Assembly (NCBI GenBank): GCA_020216985.1
Contig: JAIWOH010000029.1
Location: forward strand, 1-10,000
Length of the DNA stretch: 10,000 nucleotides
Direction of reading: 5' to 3'
Source of the DNA: Nitrospira sp.
GTDB taxonomy: Bacteria; Nitrospirota; Nitrospiria; Nitrospirales; Nitrospiraceae
Shown: positions 1-6,835 of the stretch, piece after piece
Layout of the letters: the number at the start of each line of letters is the position of its first letter
Position numbering within the stretch: position 1 is the stretch's first letter
Position numbers and translations under genes: made by a program
The notes under the pieces: model-generated
The model's database searches: none
The model's input: the letters and a program-made list of their open reading frames with translations, nothing else
Told to the model about the DNA's origin: nothing

Positions 1-1
1 C

Positions 2-88
2 CGATCCCAGGTTGGCGCAGCAACCGCGAGGATCGTCCTTCGCCCGCTGATTGGTGCAAATGAAAATGTGCCGTTGAAAGGGCGGCAT
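2..88 (-). CDS. (2Fe-2S) ferredoxin, thioredoxin-like fold, N-terminal part
   Basis: Reading the minus strand from the ATG at 88-86 gives 29 residues beginning MPPFQRHIFICTNQRAKDDP and continuing RGCCANLGS before the window ends. This matches the N-terminus of thioredoxin-fold [2Fe-2S] ferredoxins (Aquifex Fd4 type), which start with a short basic stretch, an H-(I/V)-F-(I/V)-C strand and a P-(R/Q)-G-x-C-A loop. Cys11 and Cys24 are 13 residues apart, the spacing of the first two cluster ligands in Aquifex Fd4; Cys23 is an extra neighbouring cysteine. The other two ligands would lie outside the window. Such proteins are small soluble electron carriers whose partners are often unknown. The start lies 11 bases after the stop of the zinc-binding gene on the same strand, suggesting one transcript. 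No strong Shine-Dalgarno sequence is visible, so translation may be coupled to the upstream gene. The family call is fairly sure despite the short piece. Confidence 0.75.
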   Translation of the reverse strand, partial: MPPFQRHIFICTNQRAKDDPRGCCANLGS

Positions 89-99
89 GGCGTTGATCG

Positions 100-477
100 T
101 CAGACCGGCATGGTGACCGTGTTCATACGTTCCATCAACAGGAGAACATCCTCTTTCGCAAGGAGCGGTGAGGGTTCGCTTGCGGCGTCCAAAATCGTGA
201 AGATTTCTCGCAATCGCACGGATGCGCGGAGGAACTCGTCGGCCTTGGCCAGTTCCGATCCTTGTCCGTTGACGAGCTTGTCATGCTCGGCTCGAATGTC
301 CCGAAAGTCACGCTGGAGGTTTTTGTGCATCGAACACGAGGCGCAGTACCATTTGGGGTGCTGGTCGGAAGAAGGAGAAAGGCGGTCATAGGGACGGCCG
401 AAGAAATCCTTTCCCAAAGAAAATTTCATCAGCGGACTGCCGGACGCGCCACAGGCCTGACAGAGCTCGGTGTTCAT
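100..477 (-). CDS. Small CxxC/CxxC putative zinc-binding protein, function unknown
   Basis: This codes for 125 residues that I do not recognise as a named family. Two CxxC pairs, Cys6/Cys9 and Cys45/Cys48, are separated by 35 residues and look like a four-cysteine zinc ribbon. The rest, from about residue 50, is rich in charged and leucine residues and probably helical. There is no signal peptide or membrane segment, so it should be cytoplasmic. The ATG at 477-475 is well supported: read on the minus strand, AGAGGAGA lies about 10 bases upstream (487-494). The stop is 11 bases before the ferredoxin start, so the two are probably co-transcribed. Zinc ribbons of this kind serve in protein, RNA or DNA contacts; which applies here cannot be told. 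A divergent spacer with promoter-like sequences lies upstream. Confidence 0.7.
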   Translation of the reverse strand: MNTELCQACGASGSPLMKFSLGKDFFGRPYDRLSPSSDQHPKWYCASCSMHKNLQRDFRDIRAEHDKLVNGQGSELAKADEFLRASVRLREIFTILDAASEPSPLLAKEDVLLLMERMNTVTMPV

Positions 478-525
478 GCTGGTGCTTCTCCTCTTCTATC
501 GCGCGGGATCGACACAAGCGAGGGC

Positions 526-555
526 ATCTTACACCAGTGATTTTCACGCTGTCCA
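526..555 (-). promoter_or_regulatory. Candidate sigma70-type promoter for the zinc-binding/ferredoxin pair
   Basis: On the minus strand a TGGACA box (550-555, five of six matches to TTGACA) is followed after 18 bases by TAAGAT (526-531, four of six matches to TATAAT). Transcription would start near 519, leaving a leader of about 40 bases with the Shine-Dalgarno of the 477-100 gene. This is a consensus match only. Confidence 0.4.
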
Positions 556-571
556 GTTGCCCGGATTCCTC

Positions 572-589
572 TGCTATATTTGCTATATT
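572..589 (+). promoter_or_regulatory. Tandem extended -10 elements (TGCTATATT twice)
   Basis: The nine bases TGCTATATT occur twice back to back at 572-580 and 581-589. Each copy fits the extended -10 pattern TG-n-TATAAT with one mismatch in the hexamer. No good -35 box lies at the right distance, which extended -10 promoters can tolerate. The second copy would start transcription near 596, giving a short leader for the secreted S16 protease gene. It could equally be a binding site made of two half-sites. Confidence 0.45.
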
Positions 590-627
590 TCCCCTGAGCG
601 CTGACGATTGTCCGTATGGAAGGGCCG

Positions 628-1527
628 ATGAGAGCTTTGGTCCCAGCCGCTGTCTCGGCGGCGTTGCTCTTTGCGGGGCAGAATGGTCACGCCGCTCTGT
701 GGCGCTGTGCGCTACCGGACGGGACGACGGTCTTTCAAGACGGAGGTGGGCCGACCTGTCGAAAAGTTGGCGGTTCGTCCGAACTCCAGTCAACTCGATT
801 TCCCAGGAAAGAAAATTCGGCAGAGGGGCCACAGCCGGACCCGATATCGACGGGAGGTATGTCGGCCCCGAATCAGACGGAGAAGAGGAATGTGTCGTCA
901 CGGCCGTTCCAGGCTGCATCGCGCGTCGTCCCTGCGGTGAGCGTGCGCGATCTTCCTTTTGAATGGCGGGCGAAGGGGTGGAATCTCCCGAACAAAGGTG
1001 ATATTCAACTGTTGCAGGTAGATGTGAGTCAACTCGCCGAGGGAAACGGCCCGGCCGTCTCGGCGGATCACCATTTTATGAGCGAAGCAAGACTGACATT
1101 GGGCGCGGCGGTGTTCGCTGCGGCCAAGGCGGTCCGATACGATCCTCGATTCCTCAAGGTCCATGTGACGATGCCCATGGCGGCGGGATCGTTTCACACC
1201 GGTGTGCGCGTTGATGGGCCGAGCGCCGGGGGCTTCTGGGCGGTCGCCGTGGCGTCGGTCATCTTGGGAGACGAGCTTCGGCAGGATCTGTGTTTTTCCG
1301 GAACCATCGACTTGGATCTTGCCATCGGTCCGGTGGAAGGGTTAGAGCATAAAATCGAAGGATGCCGCTTGCTCCGGCAATTTCACGAGTTGATGATACC
1401 ATGGGGGCAGAAGACCTTCGCCCTCATGGATAAAGGAATGGCGCGAGCCATCAAAGTCACCGAGGTCTCGACGTTGGCCGAAGCCTACGAAATTGCGACG
1501 GGCCGGCCGCTCAGACCGGCTCCATAG
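628..1527 (+). CDS. Exported Lon-like (S16) Ser/Lys protease with DUF4124-like N-terminus
   Basis: The frame is open from the ATG at 616 (303 residues). I prefer the ATG at 628 (299 residues) because GGAAGGG lies just before it, although only 3 bases away, and because a typical signal peptide follows directly: a short start with Arg, a hydrophobic stretch and likely cleavage after GHA. Residue numbers here count from 616. Residues 27-50 (ALWRC...PDGTTVFQD) resemble DUF4124, a small periplasmic domain. Residues 52-110 are low in complexity. From about 128 the protein is a Lon C-terminal protease domain: Ser203 in DGPSAG is the nucleophile and Lys246 in VEGLEHK the base, 43 residues apart as in E. 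coli Lon (Ser679, Lys722). There is no AAA ATPase and no PDZ domain, so unlike Lon it cannot unfold substrates itself. It should act in the periplasm on unknown substrates. The stop codon overlaps the ald ribosome-binding site, so the two genes are probably co-transcribed. Confidence 0.85.
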   Translation: MRALVPAAVSAALLFAGQNGHAALWRCALPDGTTVFQDGGGPTCRKVGGSSELQSTRFPRKENSAEGPQPDPISTGGMSAPNQTEKRNVSSRPFQAASRVVPAVSVRDLPFEWRAKGWNLPNKGDIQLLQVDVSQLAEGNGPAVSADHHFMSEARLTLGAAVFAAAKAVRYDPRFLKVHVTMPMAAGSFHTGVRVDGPSAGGFWAVAVASVILGDELRQDLCFSGTIDLDLAIGPVEGLEHKIEGCRLLRQFHELMIPWGQKTFALMDKGMARAIKVTEVSTLAEAYEIATGRPLRPAP

Positions 1528-1534
1528 GTGCTGC

Positions 1535-2638
1535 ATGATCATCGGAGTGCCGAAGGAAATTAAAGATCATGAATATCGTGTCAGCGTCACTCCCGATGGA
1601 GCGGCGACGCTGCGTCGGGCCGGTCATGAGGTGTGGATTGAAGCCGGTGCCGGGCAGGGGAGCGGGTTCGGCGACGAGGAGTACGGCAAGGCCGGGGCCA
1701 CGGTGGCCGTCTCAAAGGAAGAGGTATTCAAGAGAGCCGAGTTGATCGTAAAGGTCAAGGAACCGTTGCCGGAAGAAGTCCATCTGTTTCGTCCCGGTCA
1801 ATCGCTGTTCACCTACCTTCATTTGGCATCGTTGCCGGAGCTGACGAGGTCTCTGTTGGACAGGAAAATAACGGCTATCGCCTATGAAACGACCGAGGCG
1901 AAGGACGGCAGTTTGCCGATGTTGAGGCCGATGAGCGAAATTGCCGGTCGCATGGCGGTGCAAGTCGGGGCGCACTATCTCGAAAAAACACGTGGCGGTC
2001 GCGGTGTGTTGCTGGCCGGTGTGCCCGGCGTGGAGCCCGGCCGCGTCGTGGTGCTCGGCGCGGGGGTGGTGGGAAGTTCGGCGATTCGTATCGCCGTTGG
2101 AATGGGGGCGCGAGTGACCGTCATCAATCTTGATATCGATCGGCTGCGGTATTTGGACGATCTGTATCAAGGCCGGATCGAAACCCGCGCGGCCGGTGTT
2201 GCTACGATTGAACAGGCTGTGTGCGAGGCGGATCTCGTCATCGGGGCGGTCCTGATTCCCGGAGCCAAGGCGCCGAAGCTGGTGTCCCGCGCCATGGTCT
2301 CACGAATGAAGCGAGGCGCCGTAGTGGTGGATGTTTCCGTGGATCAAGGCGGTTGTTTTGAGACGACCAGGCCCACGACTCACTCTGATCCGGTGTATCT
2401 CGTTGACGGCGTGCTTCATTATTGCGTGGCCAACATGCCCGGCATTGTGCCGCGCACCTCGACGTTGGCGTTGACGAACGCGACATTGCCGTATTTGTTG
2501 CGCTTGGCGTCGGACGGCGTGGAACGAGCGATTTGCGACGATCCGGGATTGACCAAGGGCGTCAATTTGAAAGAGGGCCTGGTGACCTGCCGAGGGGTGG
2601 CCGAGGCCCATGGGTTGCCTTTTACCCCTCTCTTGTAA
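1535..2638 (+). CDS. ald: Alanine dehydrogenase
   Basis: This enzyme interconverts L-alanine and pyruvate plus ammonium using NAD(H) in the cytoplasm. The product has 367 residues, the usual length. Residues matching the known active site are all present at the expected positions: Arg15, Lys75, His96 and Asp270. The NAD-binding Rossmann loop is LGAGVVG at 174-180, with Asp200 placed to bind the adenine ribose. The segment [13 protein letters not shown] just before it is typical of the Ald/PntA family. The frame is open 14 codons further upstream, inside the protease gene, but the ATG at 1535 gives the conserved N-terminus [15 protein letters not shown]. Its Shine-Dalgarno, AGGTG at 1526-1530, overlaps the stop codon of the protease gene. 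This spacing suggests translational coupling, although no functional link between the two products is obvious. Ald could feed ammonium into alanine or recover nitrogen and carbon from it; the direction cannot be read from sequence. Confidence 0.96.
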   Translation: MIIGVPKEIKDHEYRVSVTPDGAATLRRAGHEVWIEAGAGQGSGFGDEEYGKAGATVAVSKEEVFKRAELIVKVKEPLPEEVHLFRPGQSLFTYLHLASLPELTRSLLDRKITAIAYETTEAKDGSLPMLRPMSEIAGRMAVQVGAHYLEKTRGGRGVLLAGVPGVEPGRVVVLGAGVVGSSAIRIAVGMGARVTVINLDIDRLRYLDDLYQGRIETRAAGVATIEQAVCEADLVIGAVLIPGAKAPKLVSRAMVSRMKRGAVVVDVSVDQGGCFETTRPTTHSDPVYLVDGVLHYCVANMPGIVPRTSTLALTNATLPYLLRLASDGVERAICDDPGLTKGVNLKEGLVTCRGVAEAHGLPFTPLL

Positions 2639-2675
2639 GACAATCGCGTTCCCTTCTTGTTGCTCACGTTCTTGT

Positions 2676-2754
<79 letters not shown>

Positions 2755-2776
2755 CCACACACCAAATTTACTTGCG

Positions 2777-2805
2777 CCGCCGGCCGTATAGAGGGTGGTC
2801 GGCGG
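2777..2805 (+). repeat. Strong stem-loop downstream of tRNA-Pro
   Basis: CCGCCGGCC (2777-2785) pairs with GGTCGGCGG (2797-2805) to form a nine-base-pair stem with one G-U pair and an 11-base loop. There is no T-run after it on either strand, so it is not a standard intrinsic terminator. It starts 25 bases after the tRNA end and may mark the 3' boundary of the precursor or slow transcription. Confidence 0.5.
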
Positions 2806-2906
2806 TATGGAAATGCAAAACACGTGACCTATGCAAGTCGGTATGAGAAGATCCGTCGGGTGTCGGCCCGGTGTTCGCTCAATCGGGACGACCTGTACGG
2901 AAACAG

Positions 2907-3203
2907 ATGGTTAAGTCGGTGTCCAAAACGGCCGTTTACGCGCATATCCTGGTGAGCGGGCGCGTGCAAGGTGTCGGCTATCGAGCCTTTGCAGCCCGCG
3001 TGGCATTGAACCATGGTTTGGTCGGTGGAGTCCGGAACCTCGACGACGGCCGTGTCGAGTTGGAGGTCGAGGGCCAGCCGCTGGCTATTGACGCGCTGTT
3101 GCGCGATCTCCGGGACGGGCCTCCGGCGGCGCGAGTGACGCATGTCGAAACCCGGTGGGGAGAGGCAACGGGACGGTTTTCAAACTTCAGGATCTGGTAC
3201 TAG
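2907..3203 (+). CDS. acyP: Acylphosphatase
   Basis: Acylphosphatase hydrolyses carboxyl-phosphate bonds in small molecules such as acetyl phosphate or carbamoyl phosphate. From the ATG at 2907 the product has 98 residues, close to the family's usual 90-100. The signature VSGRVQGVGYR (16-26) supplies the phosphate-binding loop and catalytic Arg26, and GGVRNLDDGRVE carries catalytic Asn44. The frame is open to a GTG at 2871, but that start would add 12 unconserved residues. No strong Shine-Dalgarno is visible at 2907; CGGAAA lies about 5 bases upstream. The gene begins 154 bases after the tRNA and ends 27 bases before the sigma factor gene, so it may head an operon with rpoS and apt. The cellular role of the bacterial enzyme is poorly defined. 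Confidence 0.93.
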   Translation: MVKSVSKTAVYAHILVSGRVQGVGYRAFAARVALNHGLVGGVRNLDDGRVELEVEGQPLAIDALLRDLRDGPPAARVTHVETRWGEATGRFSNFRIWY

Positions 3204-3230
3204 CGAGATGAAGATCGGAGCGTTTTGGGT

Positions 3231-4175
3231 ATGAGGCGTCAGGGGGTTCGGCTGGTCCAAAGCCGGTCTCGACGGCGGACCGTCGACGACGAGGACGGTC
3301 ACGAACATGGTCTGGATTCGACGGCGGAGGATCTTGACCGATCAGAGGGGCTTGATACGCTCAAGAGCTATTTGCGGGAAGTTCGTCGGTCCACCCTGTT
3401 GACGTTCCAACAGGAGCAGCAACTCGGTAAGCGGGTCATGGCCGGCGATGAACAGGCCCGTCAACAGATGATCGAGTCCAACTTGCGCCTGGTCATCAGT
3501 ATCGGCAAGCGGTACATGCATCGCGGTTTTCCGTTTTCCGACATCGTGGAAGAAGGCAACCTGGGGCTGATCAAGGCGGTTGAAAAATTCAATTACAAGC
3601 GGGGATTCCGGTTCAGCACCTACGCGTCATGGTGGATTCGGCAATACATTGAGAGGGCCATTATCAACCAAGGCAAGCTGGTACGTCTTCCCGTTCACGT
3701 GGTGGAACGATTGAACCGCTACCTTGGAAAAACCGAGCAATTGGTTCAAGAATTGGGCCGTGAGCCGACGTTGGGCGAAGTCGCTGTGAAAATGAAAACG
3801 TCTGAGGAAGAAGTATCGGATCTCAAACAGCTGATCCGCACCACTTGTTCGCTGGACAGTCCGCTCAACGATCGGGCCGATACCTTTCTCCGCGACGTGA
3901 TCGAAGATCCGTCCGGTCTCTCTCCTGACGAGACCGCCGATGGTGTGCGCCGCCGGCTGGAGTTGATGGAGTGGGTCAAGGAGTTGCCAGAGAAAGAACA
4001 AACTGTTATTGTGTCGCGGTTCGGGCTTGATGGGAACGAAGGCAAAACATTGGAAGAGATCGGCCGGGAAATGGGATTGACGCGGGAACGGGTACGGCAG
4101 ATTGAAATGGCGGCGTTGACGCGGCTCCGCGCGACCATCGAGCGAAAAACCATGGCCCAGTCGGATTTGCTGTAA
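3231..4175 (+). CDS. rpoS: RNA polymerase sigma factor, RpoS-like (sigma70 group 2)
   Basis: This sigma factor directs RNA polymerase to promoters. The product has 314 residues, close to E. coli RpoS (330) and far shorter than RpoD. After a charged, probably disordered N-terminus (1-40) come region 1.2 (about 43-75) and region 2 (about 82-152). Region 2 contains [28 protein letters not shown] and the -10 recognition helix [17 protein letters not shown]. Region 3 (about 156-235) includes [15 protein letters not shown]. Region 4 ends in the -35 recognition helix-turn-helix [18 protein letters not shown] (283-300). The large non-conserved insert of RpoD is absent. I chose the ATG at 3231 because GGAG (3217-3220) sits 10 bases upstream; a TTG at 3225 would be only 4 bases from it. 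apt starts 4 bases after the stop. RpoS in proteobacteria controls stationary-phase and stress genes; here the same role is inferred from family resemblance, and another group 2 sigma subtype is possible. Confidence 0.9.
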   Translation: MRRQGVRLVQSRSRRRTVDDEDGHEHGLDSTAEDLDRSEGLDTLKSYLREVRRSTLLTFQQEQQLGKRVMAGDEQARQQMIESNLRLVISIGKRYMHRGFPFSDIVEEGNLGLIKAVEKFNYKRGFRFSTYASWWIRQYIERAIINQGKLVRLPVHVVERLNRYLGKTEQLVQELGREPTLGEVAVKMKTSEEEVSDLKQLIRTTCSLDSPLNDRADTFLRDVIEDPSGLSPDETADGVRRRLELMEWVKELPEKEQTVIVSRFGLDGNEGKTLEEIGREMGLTRERVRQIEMAALTRLRATIERKTMAQSDLL

Positions 4176-4179
4176 CCTC

Positions 4180-4704
4180 GTGGCGTCTCTCGACTATCGA
4201 TCGCTCATTCGCGAAGTGCCGGACTTCCCCAAGCCCGGCATCCTTTTCTACGACATCACGACGTTGCTCAAAAACGCCGAGGCCGTTCAGAATCTGGCCG
4301 ACGAGTTGACGGAACGATATCGGCGTGCGCATGTGGCCAAGGTGGTGGGGATTGAGTCTCGCGGATTCATTTTCGCGGGGATCTTGTCGTCCCGTCTTGG
4401 AGCGGGATTTGTTCCTGTCCGAAAGCCCGGGAAATTGCCGGCGGATTGTTATGAAGTCAAATACAGTCTTGAGTATGGGACCAATTCACTGGCTGTTCAT
4501 CGAGACGCGATCGGGATGGGAGAGCGAGTGCTGATTATCGATGATCTCTTGGCGACGGGGGGAACGGCGGAAGCCACGGTTCACTTGATTCGGCAACTCG
4601 GCGGGGAAATCGTCGGGCTGGATTTTCTCGTGGAGCTGAAAAGCTTGAAGGGACGCGAACGACTCGCCGGATACGACGTGCATTCAACGATCGTCTATCC
4701 GTAA
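4180..4704 (+). CDS. apt: Adenine phosphoribosyltransferase
   Basis: Apt makes AMP and pyrophosphate from adenine and PRPP, a purine salvage step in the cytoplasm. The product has 174 residues, the normal length. The N-terminus carries the family pattern VPDFPKPGILFYDITTLL (13-30). GIESRGFIFA (58-67) and the flexible loop with RKPGKLP (81-87) are typical, and the PRPP-binding loop is VLIIDDLLATGGT (117-129). The start is a GTG, 4 bases after the stop of the sigma factor gene; no in-frame ATG or clear Shine-Dalgarno lies upstream. Translation is therefore probably coupled to the sigma factor gene by re-initiation. Placing a salvage enzyme directly behind a stress sigma factor is compatible with nucleotide recycling under starvation, but that is inference. 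Confidence 0.96.
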   Translation: MASLDYRSLIREVPDFPKPGILFYDITTLLKNAEAVQNLADELTERYRRAHVAKVVGIESRGFIFAGILSSRLGAGFVPVRKPGKLPADCYEVKYSLEYGTNSLAVHRDAIGMGERVLIIDDLLATGGTAEATVHLIRQLGGEIVGLDFLVELKSLKGRERLAGYDVHSTIVYP

Positions 4705-4729
4705 GGCCTTCAATCGATTCTCCCCAGAC

Positions 4730-4758
4730 TTGTCAAAGGACCTATGCCGTGATATAGA
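4730..4758 (+). promoter_or_regulatory. Sigma70-type promoter upstream of dksA
   Basis: TTGTCA (4730-4735, five of six matches to the -35 consensus) and TATAGA (4753-4758, four of six to the -10) are separated by exactly 17 bases. Transcription would begin near 4765, about 43 bases before the dksA ATG. This is the best promoter match seen in the window and suggests dksA can be expressed independently of the upstream operon. Confidence 0.55.
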
Positions 4759-4807
4759 TGCCGGGCTCATAAAAACCTCCAGACGTTGCAGAAGAAACGG
4801 GGTTTGC

Positions 4808-5368
4808 ATGGCGACCAAAGCGCAATCCAAGAAAAAATCGGTTGAAAAATCGAAGCCTTCAGTGACTGCCGCCGAAAAACCCAAGTCGGTTGCAACCGCT
4901 GCGGCGGTCAAGCCGGAGCCGGCGGACGCTGAGGCGTCCGGACCGGTTCGCCCAAAAGAAACGGCCAAAGAACGGGAAGCACGCGAACGGCGGCATGAAG
5001 TGCTGCATAAAATGCTGTTGGGGAAGCGGCAAGAAATTGTAAAGGAAATCACCGAGAATTTGGGACAGTCGTTGACGGAGGATCAACAGCGTCGCCTGGA
5101 GTCCGCTCGCGACGTCGGAGATCAAGCCCTGATGGATTTGGAGCGGGAACTTGGTATTTCGCTGATGGAAATGCGCAACCGCCGCAGACAATCCATCGAC
5201 GAAGCGCTCACGCGTCTGCACGAGGGCACCTACGGTATCTGTGCCGAGTGCGGCGTCGAGATCAGCGAGAAGCGACTGCAGGCTGTGCCGTTCGCCAAAC
5301 TTTGTGTGGAATGTCAATCGCGCCAAGAACTGCTTGAAAAAATCGAGCGTGAGGAAGAGCGCGAATAG
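4808..5368 (+). CDS. dksA: DksA/TraR family zinc-finger transcription regulator
   Basis: DksA-type proteins bind the secondary channel of RNA polymerase and, with ppGpp, change promoter activity. From the ATG at 4808 the product has 186 residues, longer than E. coli DksA (151). Residues 1-55 are a Lys/Ala/Pro-rich, probably disordered tail. Residues 55-140 form a charged coiled coil whose tip contains D-V-G-D-Q-A with Asp102, Asp105 and Ala107, matching the functional DxxDxA tip of E. coli DksA. The zinc finger has Cys145, Cys148, Cys166 and Cys169 in the order CAECGVEISEKRLQ...LCVEC. The frame is open to a TTG at 4730, but that codon overlaps the predicted -35 box. GGGG (4799-4802) 5 bases before the ATG serves as a weak Shine-Dalgarno. 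The intact tip suggests true DksA function rather than a zinc-finger paralogue without activity. Confidence 0.9.
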   Translation: MATKAQSKKKSVEKSKPSVTAAEKPKSVATAAAVKPEPADAEASGPVRPKETAKEREARERRHEVLHKMLLGKRQEIVKEITENLGQSLTEDQQRRLESARDVGDQALMDLERELGISLMEMRNRRRQSIDEALTRLHEGTYGICAECGVEISEKRLQAVPFAKLCVECQSRQELLEKIEREEERE

Positions 5369-5372
5369 CCGC

Positions 5373-5393
5373 GGTCTTTTCTGCAGAAAGACC
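5373..5393 (+). terminator. Hairpin after dksA, possible weak terminator
   Basis: GGTCTTT (5373-5379) pairs with AAAGACC (5387-5393) around a seven-base loop, 5 bases past the dksA stop. The sequence after it is only moderately T-rich (GTTCCGCTCGTTTC), so this is not a classical rho-independent terminator. A second small hairpin, GCCG-CTTG-CGGC at 5436-5447 followed by GGGCTTCTTTTCC, may add to termination before queC. Confidence 0.35.
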
Positions 5394-5496
5394 GTTCCGC
5401 TCGTTTCTTTCCTGCCATGATCGTGCCGTCTGGTTGCCGCTTGCGGCGGGCTTCTTTTCCATGTTTTGACGAGACGGATCGGTCCGGACAATCGCG

Positions 5497-6195
5497 ATGA
5501 GCGATTCTACGGTGCGACGGGCTGTTGTTCTCGCAAGCGGCGGTTTGGATTCCACCGTTGCCGCAGCCGTAGCCGGCCGAGACGGCTATGACCTTGATCT
5601 GCTGACAATTGCCTATGGGCAGCGTCATGCGATCGAAGTCGAGCGGGCCGGCCGGATCGCGACGGCATTGAAGGCCCGCCGACATCTTGTCATCAACCTG
5701 GACTTGCGGGCGATCGGCGGCTCGGCCCTCACGGGCGACGGTTCCGTTCCCAAAAATCGATCGGAGGCCGAACGAAGCCGCGAGGTTCCTGTCACCTACG
5801 TACCGGCCAGAAACTTAATTTTTCTCTCCCTCGCCGTCGCTTACGCCGAAACGATCGGTGCCCCCGTCATATATTTCGGTGCCAACGTGCTCGACTATTC
5901 CGGCTATCCGGACTGCCGGCCGGAATTCATCAAGGCCTTCGAAGCGACGGTTCGAGCAGGAACGAAAGCGGGAATGGAAGGACGGTCGATTGAAGTCCGC
6001 GCCCCGCTGCTCACGTTGACCAAAGCCCAGATCGTCACACTGGGGGTATCCTTGAACGTACCATTTCACCTCACGCACAGTTGTTACGACCCTGTCGGCG
6101 CGGCGGCTTGTGGTCGCTGCGACAGTTGCCTGATCCGCCGGAAGGGATTTGCCGAGGCGGGGGTCGCAGATCCGATTCCGTATGTGGTACCCTGA
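5497..6195 (+). CDS. queC: 7-cyano-7-deazaguanine synthase
   Basis: QueC converts 7-carboxy-7-deazaguanine to preQ0 with ATP and ammonia, on the route to queuosine in tRNA and to some deazaguanine DNA modifications. The product has 232 residues, the normal length. The ATP-binding PP-loop is SGGLDS (14-19), preceded by the strand AVVLA. VTYVPARNLIFLSLAVAYAE (99-118) and GYPDCRPEFI (136-145) are family hallmarks. Four zinc-binding cysteines are present: Cys196, Cys205, Cys208 and Cys211 in SCYDP...CGRCDSC. The ATG at 5497 gives the standard N-terminus; the Shine-Dalgarno is weak (CCGGA about 9 bases upstream). No other queuosine gene is in view, so a separate location for queD/queE is implied. 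I do not see a preQ1 riboswitch pattern in the 128 bases upstream. Confidence 0.96.
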   Translation: MSDSTVRRAVVLASGGLDSTVAAAVAGRDGYDLDLLTIAYGQRHAIEVERAGRIATALKARRHLVINLDLRAIGGSALTGDGSVPKNRSEAERSREVPVTYVPARNLIFLSLAVAYAETIGAPVIYFGANVLDYSGYPDCRPEFIKAFEATVRAGTKAGMEGRSIEVRAPLLTLTKAQIVTLGVSLNVPFHLTHSCYDPVGAAACGRCDSCLIRRKGFAEAGVADPIPYVVP

Positions 6196-6234
6196 GCCCG
6201 TGCTCATCGTCGCTCAATCGTTTACAGAAGACGG

Positions 6235-6648
6235 ATGGACAACATCGTGAGACGGCGCCAGGTGATCAGATGGATGTTGGTTTTGCTGGCAATCGTCGCG
6301 CTGCCGGCCTGCAGCCAAGAGGAGACGGCGTCAAAGGGATCAGTGGGAGCAACGGCGGGGGCGGCGCCGGTCGAGTTGAAGGAAGGCGAACAGAAGTTCG
6401 TCGCCAATTGTTCCCGTTGTCACGGTTTTGGAGGTGTAGGGACGGACCACGGTCCGCCACTCGTCCACAAAATCTATGAGCCCAATCATCATGCCGACGC
6501 CGCTTTCTACAATGCCGCCGCCAACGGTGTGCGGGCGCACCATTGGCAATTCGGCAACATGCCGAAAGTCGAAGGTGTGACCACGGGCGACGTCGAGCAG
6601 ATCGTGAAGTACGTCCGCTGGCTCCAAAAACAAGCGGGAATTTTCTGA
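6235..6648 (+). CDS. Monoheme cytochrome c lipoprotein
   Basis: This codes for 137 residues of a class I c-type cytochrome that should be anchored to a membrane by a lipid. The N-terminus has basic residues (RRR), a hydrophobic stretch and a lipobox LPAC ending at Cys26. A Gly/Ala-rich linker (30-47) leads to the heme-binding motif CSRCH (59-63). Met109 in GNMPKVEG is the likely sixth heme-iron ligand. The C-terminal helix VEQIVKYVRWLQKQAG is typical of the fold. His-rich stretches (HH at 85-86 and 102-103) are unusual. The ATG at 6235 is used; a GTG at 6247 would still keep the signal. It follows queC by 39 bases. It would carry single electrons on the periplasmic side; its partner enzyme cannot be told from this context. 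Confidence 0.92.
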   Translation: MDNIVRRRQVIRWMLVLLAIVALPACSQEETASKGSVGATAGAAPVELKEGEQKFVANCSRCHGFGGVGTDHGPPLVHKIYEPNHHADAAFYNAAANGVRAHHWQFGNMPKVEGVTTGDVEQIVKYVRWLQKQAGIF

Positions 6649-6808
6649 TCACCATCAACGACTGTCTCGCGCCCAACGATCAGACCCGCTTGCGCTCAAG
6701 ATTTCGGGCCCATCGCGAGGCTCGCCTTCCACGCCGCTGAACATGACGAGAGAGTTGGGGCCATCAGGCACAGAAATATCGGATGGTGAACGTCCACCCA
6801 AAGGATAT

Positions 6809-6835
6809 CCCTCCGAAGGAGGGCTGTTTCTCTCT
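6809..6835 (+). terminator. Probable rho-independent terminator after the cytochrome gene
   Basis: CCCTCC (6809-6814) pairs with GGAGGG (6818-6823) around a GAA loop, giving six G-C-rich pairs, and is followed by the T-rich stretch CTGTTTCTCTCTT. It lies 160 bases after the cytochrome stop and 51 bases before the PilZ start. The rest of the 6649-6874 spacer shows no gene. TAGAAT at 6848-6853 could be a -10 box for the PilZ gene, but no matching -35 box is present. Confidence 0.45.

Noticed and set aside
386..919. A 177-codon minus-strand frame across the divergent spacer
   Set aside because: It overlaps the well-supported zinc-binding gene and the protease gene start in other frames, and has no domain or Shine-Dalgarno.
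2871..2906. Upstream GTG start for acylphosphatase
   Set aside because: It would add 12 residues not found in the family; the ATG at 2907 gives the normal length.
5369..5496. Possible preQ1 riboswitch before queC
   Set aside because: The spacer contains hairpins, but I see no preQ1-type pseudoknot pattern or a Shine-Dalgarno that one could sequester.
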